From NCBI GenBank assembly GCA_021766785.1, contig JAICBP010000081.1, forward strand, positions 1 to 64,000: a stretch of 64,000 nucleotides of DNA, read 5' to 3'. The DNA comes from Sulfurimonas sp. endosymbiont of Alviniconcha boucheti (lineage in GTDB: Bacteria; Campylobacterota; Campylobacteria; Campylobacterales; Sulfurimonadaceae). The translations under genes were made by a program, and so were the position numbers. The notes under the pieces are model-generated. The model saw only the letters and a program-made list of their open reading frames with translations, searched no databases and was not told where the DNA came from. Positions 58,348-64,000 of this stretch are shown here, in pieces (positions within the stretch are counted from its first letter, which is position 1; each line of letters begins with the position of its first letter).

Positions 58348-59091
58348 ATGAAAGTAGGTGTTTTTGATAGTGGTATCGGTGGTTTAACCGTTGTCAAATC
58401 TATACTAGAGCACCAACTCTTTGAAGAGATTATCTACTTTGGTGATACTGCTCGTGTTCCTTATGGGAGTAAAGATAAAAACACCATTATCCGTTATGCT
58501 ATCGAAGCTGTAGAGTTTTTCAAAAACTTTGAACTCGATATGATCATCGTAGCGTGTAATACCGTGAGTGCTTATGCTCTTGATGAGATGAATGAGAGTG
58601 CTGATTGTCCTGTTATTGGTGTAGTAGAAGCTGGCGTTTTGGCTACTGCAAATTCTCTTCAAATGAGAGATGCAAATATTCTCATTATCGGAACAAACGC
58701 CACTATCAACTCTAAAGCTTATGAAGATGCTCTTAGACTCCAAAAATTCACAAACCTAAATGCAAAGGCGACACCACTTTTAGTTCCTCTTGTAGAAGAG
58801 GAGATACTCTCAGGTGAGATTTTAAACGCCACACTTAAACACTATTTTGCCAATATAGAGAGACCTCAAGCAGTTATTTTAGGCTGTACACACTTTCCTC
58901 TTTTAACTTATGAACTCCAAACATATTTTGGTAAAGAGACAAAACTTATACACTCAGGAGATGCTATTGTTGAATATCTCCAAGACAAGTTTAATTTTTA
59001 CAAACAGTGTAAAAACCCTCAACTAGAGTTCTTTGCTTCTGAAAACCCAGAAGCTCTGCGCACTATAGCAAAGAGGTGGCTTGATGTCTAA
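58348..59091 (+). CDS. murI: Glutamate racemase
   Basis: Makes D-glutamate for peptidoglycan. 247 residues. GVFDSGIGGLTVVKSI, GDTARVPYGSKD, first catalytic Cys in VACNTVSAYAL, second in LGCTHFPLL. The ATG directly follows the stop of the small gene. It overlaps murD by 8 bases. Confidence 0.96.
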   Translation: MKVGVFDSGIGGLTVVKSILEHQLFEEIIYFGDTARVPYGSKDKNTIIRYAIEAVEFFKNFELDMIIVACNTVSAYALDEMNESADCPVIGVVEAGVLATANSLQMRDANILIIGTNATINSKAYEDALRLQKFTNLNAKATPLLVPLVEEEILSGEILNATLKHYFANIERPQAVILGCTHFPLLTYELQTYFGKETKLIHSGDAIVEYLQDKFNFYKQCKNPQLEFFASENPEALRTIAKRWLDV

Positions 59092-60286
59092 ACGTGTCTC
59101 TATTTTTGGTTATGGAACTACCACGAAATCACTTGCAAAACATATACAGAATGCTATCTTTTATGATGATAAATGCAAAGAACCTTGTGGAGGAGTAGAG
59201 GGCTCTTTTGTGAGACCATCATCTGAATTTGACCCTAACTTTTCCGATCTTGAAATAACTTCTCCAGGGATTCCACCCTCAAATCCTCTTATACAAAAAG
59301 CAAAACACCTCATCAGTGAATATGATTACTTCAAAGATGTAATAAATCTCAAGATATGGATAAGTGGTACAAATGGTAAAACGACCACAACACAGATGAT
59401 GCAACACCTCCTAGAGGATAAAGGGAGTATCGCAGGTGGCAATATCGGCACACCTCTAGCCGAATTAGACCAACAAGCTCCTATCTGGATACTAGAGACT
59501 AGTAGCTTTACTCTACACTATACAAATGAAGCCACACCAAATATCTATGTACTTTTGCCACTCTCTCCAGACCATATAAGCTGGCATGGAAGTGAAAAAT
59601 CATATATATCTGATAAACTCAAACCTTTAGCTATGATGAAAAGTACAGATAAAGCTATCATCCCTGCCACATATAAAAATATTAAGACACAGGCAGAACT
59701 TATCATATATGAGGATGAAGAAGATTTAGCTAAGATTTTTGGTATTGATGCAAGTCGTGTACTATTTAAAGGAGCTTTTTTAATGGATGCACTTCTTGCT
59801 ATGGCTATAAATAAGCTACTTTTTGGAAGAGTGGATTATGAAAAGATAAACACTTTTATGCTTGATTCACATAGACAAGAGGAACTTAGAGACTCCAAAT
59901 CTCGTCTCTGGGTAAATGACACAAAAGCGACCAATCTTGATGCGACTATTGTCGCAGTCAAACGCTATGAAGATACTTACATTCATCTCATACTTGGAGG
60001 TGATGATAAGGGTGTAAATTTGCATAAGCTTTTTAAGTTTTTACAAAATAAACAGCTTACTATCTATACTATAGGATCAAACAAAGAGAGACTTATTAAG
60101 CTTGCCAACGAGTATGGTATAAACGCTATTCTCTGCAAAAACCTTATTTCAGCTATCATGGAGATATCTAAAGTCTTACAAAAAGAAGAAGTTGCCCTTC
60201 TCTCTCCTGCTGCCTCTTCTCTTGATGAGTTTAGCTCTTATACACAACGTGGCAATATTTTCAAAGAACAAGTAAGAAATATCTAG
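59084..60286 (+). CDS. murD: UDP-N-acetylmuramoyl-L-alanine-D-glutamate ligase
   Basis: Adds the D-Glu produced by MurI to UDP-MurNAc-L-Ala. 400 residues. N-terminal FGYGTTTKSLAKHI, ATP loop ISGTNGKTTTTQMM, LETSSFTLHY, LDSHRQEELRDSKSRLWVND and LILGGDDKGV. The ATG at 59084 with GAGG upstream is preferred over TTG at 59081. It shares 1 base with the next gene. Confidence 0.94.
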   Translation: MSKRVSIFGYGTTTKSLAKHIQNAIFYDDKCKEPCGGVEGSFVRPSSEFDPNFSDLEITSPGIPPSNPLIQKAKHLISEYDYFKDVINLKIWISGTNGKTTTTQMMQHLLEDKGSIAGGNIGTPLAELDQQAPIWILETSSFTLHYTNEATPNIYVLLPLSPDHISWHGSEKSYISDKLKPLAMMKSTDKAIIPATYKNIKTQAELIIYEDEEDLAKIFGIDASRVLFKGAFLMDALLAMAINKLLFGRVDYEKINTFMLDSHRQEELRDSKSRLWVNDTKATNLDATIVAVKRYEDTYIHLILGGDDKGVNLHKLFKFLQNKQLTIYTIGSNKERLIKLANEYGINAILCKNLISAIMEISKVLQKEEVALLSPAASSLDEFSSYTQRGNIFKEQVRNI

Positions 60287-61482
60287 TGCAAGAGATAGAC
60301 CTTAAAGTAAAACCTCATTTTGTAGATATATATAAAGATGGACATCCTCTCATCTCAAAAGAGAGCTTAGAGGAGTACACTAAAGTGACTCAAGAGGGTA
60401 TCATCCTTAATCTTTATGATACAAAAAATAGATTTATAGCTAAAGGGTACCATGGTTTACAAAACAAAGGTTTTGGCTGGATACTAAGCTATAAAAAAGA
60501 GGAATCCATAGATGTCACTTTTTTTAAGAAAAAGATAAAACAAGCTATAGTACATAGAAAAAAATATATAGAAGATAAAGAGACTACAGCTTATAGACTT
60601 TTTAATGGTGAGGGTGATGGCATTGGTGGTCTTACTATAGACTTTTTTGATGGTTTTTATCTACTTACTTGGTATAGTATCGGCATTTACAAGCAAAAGA
60701 CAACTATACTTCAAGCTCTAAAAGAGAGTGTAACATATAAGGGAATCTATCAAAAGAAGCGTTTTGATAGCAAAGGCAAATATCTTGATGATTCTGATGA
60801 TTTTGTCACAGGAGAGAGAGCACCTAAAACCATTACTATCCAAGAGAATGGTGTTCATTTTGCTATTTACTTAGACAATGGAGCTATGGTGGGAGTATTT
60901 CTTGACCAAAAAGAGGTAAGAAAGACTATAAGAGATCACTATGCAAAAGGAAAAACACTACTCAATACTTTCTCTTATACTGGTGCTTTCTCAGTCTATG
61001 GTGCATTAGGAGGAGCTACAAAAACTACAAGTATAGACTTAGCAAAACGAAGCCTAGCAAAAACAAAAGAGCAGTTTGAGCTTAACAGTATTGATCTAGA
61101 TAAACAAGAGATAATCGTTGAAGATGTTTTTAACTACTTCAAGTATGCAGTACGAAAAAAGCTACTCTTTGATATAGTGATACTCGACCCACCAAGCTTT
61201 GCTAGAAGTAAAAAACATACCTTCTCAGCCTCAAAAGATTATGTAAATCTTCTTAAAGAAGCCATACAAATCACAGCAAAAAATGGCATTATCGTTGCCT
61301 CTACAAATGCTGCGAACTTCTCTATGATGACCTTTAGAGACTTTATATTTCGTGCCTTTAAAGAGCTCAAAAGCAACTATAAAGTAGAAGAGAGCTTCTC
61401 TCTACCAAGTGATTTTAAAGTACACAAAAAATTTCCAGAGGGCAACTACCTAAAGGTAGTTTTTATTCGAAAACTTAAGTAG
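60286..61482 (+). CDS. Class I rRNA methyltransferase (RlmI/RlmK-like)
   Basis: 398 residues. N-terminal PUA-like part (IYKDGHPLISKES), then a middle domain with YRLFNGEGDGIGGLTIDFFD, and a SAM-binding Rossmann domain: VGVFLDQKEVRKTIRDH, LLNTFSYTGAFSVYGALGG, and catalytic-type VILDPPSFARSK. It resembles enzymes making m5C or m7G in 23S rRNA. Start is GTG at 60286, overlapping the murD stop by 1 base. Confidence 0.88.
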   Translation: MQEIDLKVKPHFVDIYKDGHPLISKESLEEYTKVTQEGIILNLYDTKNRFIAKGYHGLQNKGFGWILSYKKEESIDVTFFKKKIKQAIVHRKKYIEDKETTAYRLFNGEGDGIGGLTIDFFDGFYLLTWYSIGIYKQKTTILQALKESVTYKGIYQKKRFDSKGKYLDDSDDFVTGERAPKTITIQENGVHFAIYLDNGAMVGVFLDQKEVRKTIRDHYAKGKTLLNTFSYTGAFSVYGALGGATKTTSIDLAKRSLAKTKEQFELNSIDLDKQEIIVEDVFNYFKYAVRKKLLFDIVILDPPSFARSKKHTFSASKDYVNLLKEAIQITAKNGIIVASTNAANFSMMTFRDFIFRAFKELKSNYKVEESFSLPSDFKVHKKFPEGNYLKVVFIRKLK

Positions 61483-61554
61483 TTATAGCAAAAAATCAAT
61501 TGAGTTTAACCCAACACATGGTACAATAAAATTAATAAATTATGGAGACCTTTT

Positions 61555-63201
61555 TTGAAAGAAGCATCTGAAGTACTAGCAAGAAAATACCGTCCCTCAA
61601 ATTTTAATGAACTCATTGGTCAAGAGACTATAGCTCAGACACTCTCTCTTGCCCTTGACTCCAACAGACTCTCACATGCCTACCTCTTTTCTGGTCTTCG
61701 TGGAAGTGGTAAAACTTCAACAGCACGTATCTTTGCAAAAGCTCTTATCTGTGAAGAGGGAATAAATCACAATCCTTGTGGCGTTTGTTCTAACTGCACC
61801 ATGGCTATAGAGGGTCGTCACATGGATATTGTTGAGATGGATGGTGCTTCTAGTCGTAAGATAGATGATATCCGTGATCTAGTTGAGCAAACAAAGTATA
61901 AACCAGCAGTAGCAAGATATAAGATTTTTATCATTGATGAAGTCCATATGCTCACTAAAGAGGCGTTTAATGCCCTGCTAAAAACTCTTGAAGAACCACC
62001 TGAATATGTTAAGTTTATTTTAGCGACTACTGACCCACTCAAACTTCCTGCAACCATATTAAGTCGAACACAGCACTTTAGATTTAAAAGCATTGCAACA
62101 AATAAGATAGTAAATCATTTAGCTCATATTCTTCAACTTGAAAGCATTGAGTATGAGAGTGATGCTTTAGAGATTTTAGCTCGTAGTGGAAGCGGTAGCC
62201 TTCGTGATACACTTACACTTCTTGATCAAGCTATCATCTACTCTAAAAATCACGTCGATGTCTCTACCGTTACAGATATGTTAGGACTTGTTGATCCTAA
62301 ATTTATAGATGAACTTTTTACTTCAGTTTTTGCTAAAGATTATGGAGCTTTAGTTGAAAAAACAAAAGTATTAGAGGATTATGAGTCAGAGATGGTAGTA
62401 GATGAACTTATTGCTTACCTCAAAGAGAAAATGTATAATCATAATGCCCTCTTCTCTACGCTAGTACTCGATAGATTTTTTAGAATCCTAAGTGAATCAA
62501 AATACCTTTTCAGTATAAACGCCGATGGAAGTTTTGTCCTCTCTCTGATCTTCTTCAAGATGGTTGAAGCACTTCGTATTCGTGAAATAGATCAAATGAT
62601 AGAGTCATTTCAAAAAGATATAGAACGTCCTGAACTAACAGATCCTCTCAAACATGCTACGATCAAGATACAGTCTGCTACTCCAGAGATAACGCAAATA
62701 GTGCAAACCCCTCAAACAGAAGAGATAAAAGACCCTACAGAGGTACCTATTGTTGACCCTCACTTACAAACTTTTCAAACACTTATAGCAAAGATAAAAG
62801 ATAGAAACTATGAGCTTGCTGAGTGTTTTATAAATAGCATTACCTATATCTCTTATGAGAACGAAATTCTTACATGGGAATCTTGTGCAGATGAGGAGTG
62901 TAAAAAAGTATTAAAACATGGCTATGCAGTCATTAAACAACTCGTACGAGAAGTCTTTAGCTTTGGAACAACAATAAAAATGGTAGCTTGCACTAAAAAG
63001 CCATCAGCTAAAGAGCCTAAAGAGATAGAGCAACCAAAGATACAAAACCCTCAAAATACTACTTCTAGCTGTGTAACAAATTGTGATGATTCAGCACCAT
63101 CAAATGAAGTAGATGGAATAGACATCAAGAGTGAGCCAATGATAGCAAAGGCTATAGAGATGTTTGAAGCAAAAAAGGTAACTATACAGTCTAAAATATA
63201 A
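61555..63201 (+). CDS. dnaX: DNA polymerase III subunit gamma/tau
   Basis: Clamp-loader ATPase. 548 residues. ARKYRPSNFNELIGQE, Walker A GLRGSGKTSTARI, zinc-binding CGVCSNC region, Walker B FIIDEVHMLTKEAFNALL, and SRC-type LSRTQHFRFK. The C-terminal tail (about 370-548) is variable. Start is TTG at 61555 with GGAGA upstream. No slippery run for a gamma frameshift is obvious in a quick reading. Confidence 0.94.
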   Translation: MKEASEVLARKYRPSNFNELIGQETIAQTLSLALDSNRLSHAYLFSGLRGSGKTSTARIFAKALICEEGINHNPCGVCSNCTMAIEGRHMDIVEMDGASSRKIDDIRDLVEQTKYKPAVARYKIFIIDEVHMLTKEAFNALLKTLEEPPEYVKFILATTDPLKLPATILSRTQHFRFKSIATNKIVNHLAHILQLESIEYESDALEILARSGSGSLRDTLTLLDQAIIYSKNHVDVSTVTDMLGLVDPKFIDELFTSVFAKDYGALVEKTKVLEDYESEMVVDELIAYLKEKMYNHNALFSTLVLDRFFRILSESKYLFSINADGSFVLSLIFFKMVEALRIREIDQMIESFQKDIERPELTDPLKHATIKIQSATPEITQIVQTPQTEEIKDPTEVPIVDPHLQTFQTLIAKIKDRNYELAECFINSITYISYENEILTWESCADEECKKVLKHGYAVIKQLVREVFSFGTTIKMVACTKKPSAKEPKEIEQPKIQNPQNTTSSCVTNCDDSAPSNEVDGIDIKSEPMIAKAIEMFEAKKVTIQSKI

Positions 63202-63369
63202 GCTGTTTATTTCACTCTTCTACTTTTCTCAAAAACACCTCAGTACAACAGAGTCGTTATACAATACCAAAATAAAACAGAACTTAAACAAGAGAAATAT
63301 ACTCTACTTTAAGTGAAGAGTAAATGTTTTTATAGATACAATGCCACAAACAAAAACAAAGGATTTAAA

Positions 63370-63753
63370 ATGCCAAAAGTAAACGTATATGAAAATATCG
63401 ACAATGTAGAGCGTGAAGCGAAGAAAGATCTTATCGACCGTCACTCACCTTTTATCACAATTCAAGGTGAAGCAAAGAGAGGTGAAACTTTAAAAGTTAA
63501 TGTTAAAATGGGTAATGAATATACTCACCCTGATGATTTTGATCACTACATCGAGTCTATTACTCTTTTTAATGGTGAAACTAAGTTAGCGATGGCAACT
63601 TTTACACCAGGAACTTTGGGAAATGAAAAATCTCATGCAGAAGTGACTTTTACTATCCGTCCAATGGGTAAAAAACTTAATCTTGTTGCACATGGTTACT
63701 GTACTAAGCATGGAATTTGGGAATCAACTCCAGTTGTTGTTGAAGTTGCTGAG
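63370..63753 (+). CDS. Class II superoxide reductase-like (neelaredoxin/desulfoferrodoxin) protein
   Basis: 128 residues from the ATG at 63370, preceded by AAAGGATTTAAA; an in-frame upstream start is rejected. The iron-site ligands are all present: His25 (RHSP), His53 (YTHPDD), His59 (FDHYI), Cys111 and His114 (YCTKHGIW). The usual Glu-Lys before the first His is Asp23-Arg24. No rubredoxin-like N-terminal domain. By family it reduces superoxide to peroxide. Confidence 0.85.
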
Positions 63754-63779
63754 TAGCTTACAGGTTCGATAAATACGAT

Positions 63780-63818
63780 ATTTTGTAGGGTTTTTATCAA
63801 CTCTGCAAAATACTTTTT
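63780..63818 (+). terminator. Possible terminator of the superoxide reductase gene
   Basis: ATTTTGTAG and CTGCAAAAT form a 9-bp stem (one G-T pair) with a 14-base loop, followed by ACTTTTT. The rest of the window to 64000 shows no gene. Confidence 0.4.
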
Positions 63819-64000
63819 GTATCCTATTTGCAACCAAAGAATATATTTTAACTCCTAAACAAAACGACTTCATTCTCATTTTTAACATTAAGATGTACCC
63901 AACCTACTCTAAGCTCTAACCCATTAATGTATTGGAACTCCTTTGGATATACATTTAGTTTAACACTTTGGTAATGTAGAGACTAATTTTTAAGTTTTTT

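Overview
The window looks like a chromosome segment of a Campylobacterota (epsilonproteobacterial) organism, most like the marine sulfur-oxidising Sulfurimonas/Sulfurovum types. The basis is the low G+C content, promoters with a clear TATAAT -10 box but usually no -35 box, the fabZ-lpxA-clpX-mreB-mreC-carB order, a UPF0323 lipoprotein, a MutS fused to an HNH nuclease, and an Mla-type lipid transport operon. The genus cannot be fixed from sequence reading alone.
Layout. 1-7.9 kb: three related FISUMP-domain lipoprotein genes (one cut by the left edge) around acs. 8.0-11.6 kb: pyrF, tRNA-Ser(GCT), purC and a SulP transporter. 11.6-17.3 kb (minus): an apparent operon of J-domain-like membrane protein, MutS-HNH, flgH and a transglutaminase-like protein. 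17.5-23.5 kb: a cyclophilin, queH, then fabZ-lpxA-clpX-mreB-mreC. 23.6-29.2 kb: carB, a YrdC-like protein, a membrane protein, a UPF0323 lipoprotein and a glutathionylspermidine-synthase-like protein. 29.2-31.0 kb: a hipA-hipB pair with operator-like repeats. 31-38.8 kb: an MFS transporter, a pentaheme cytochrome c, tgt, a catalytically degenerate dihydroorotase, lpxB, a phosphohexomutase behind a poly-C tract, and a cold-shock gene. 39-42.3 kb: a YbiT-like ABC-F protein, a DUF5718-like protein, a SUI1/YciH-like protein and an unknown. 42.3-47 kb (minus): mlaE-mlaF-mlaD, an auxiliary lipoprotein and an aminopeptidase P. 47-51 kb (minus): an LpxH-like phosphatase, argC, greA, a small unknown, a TcdA-like protein and surE.
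51.1-55.4 kb is an AT-rich accessory island: an orphan lipoprotein, a BrnT/BrnA-like toxin-antitoxin pair with a consensus promoter and apparently leaderless start, two decayed copies of one insertion sequence, dispersed repeats and a strong palindrome, and an unknown gene followed by a Fic protein. After rho, a second small insertion (an SMC-like AAA ATPase plus a 70-residue protein) sits between rho and murI. The rest is murI-murD-rlmI-like, dnaX and a class II superoxide-reductase-like gene.
How the genes work together. Envelope construction dominates: lipid A (fabZ, lpxA, lpxB, LpxH-like), peptidoglycan and shape (mreBC, murI, murD), asymmetric lipid transport (mla), sugar phosphates (phosphomutase) and surface lipoproteins (FISUMP). 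Pyrimidine synthesis (carB, pyrF, pseudo-dihydroorotase) and queuosine (queH, tgt) are the other recurring themes. The best candidates for undescribed biology are the FISUMP cluster, the HNH-fused MutS operon, the 51-55 kb island and the AAA/70-residue pair.
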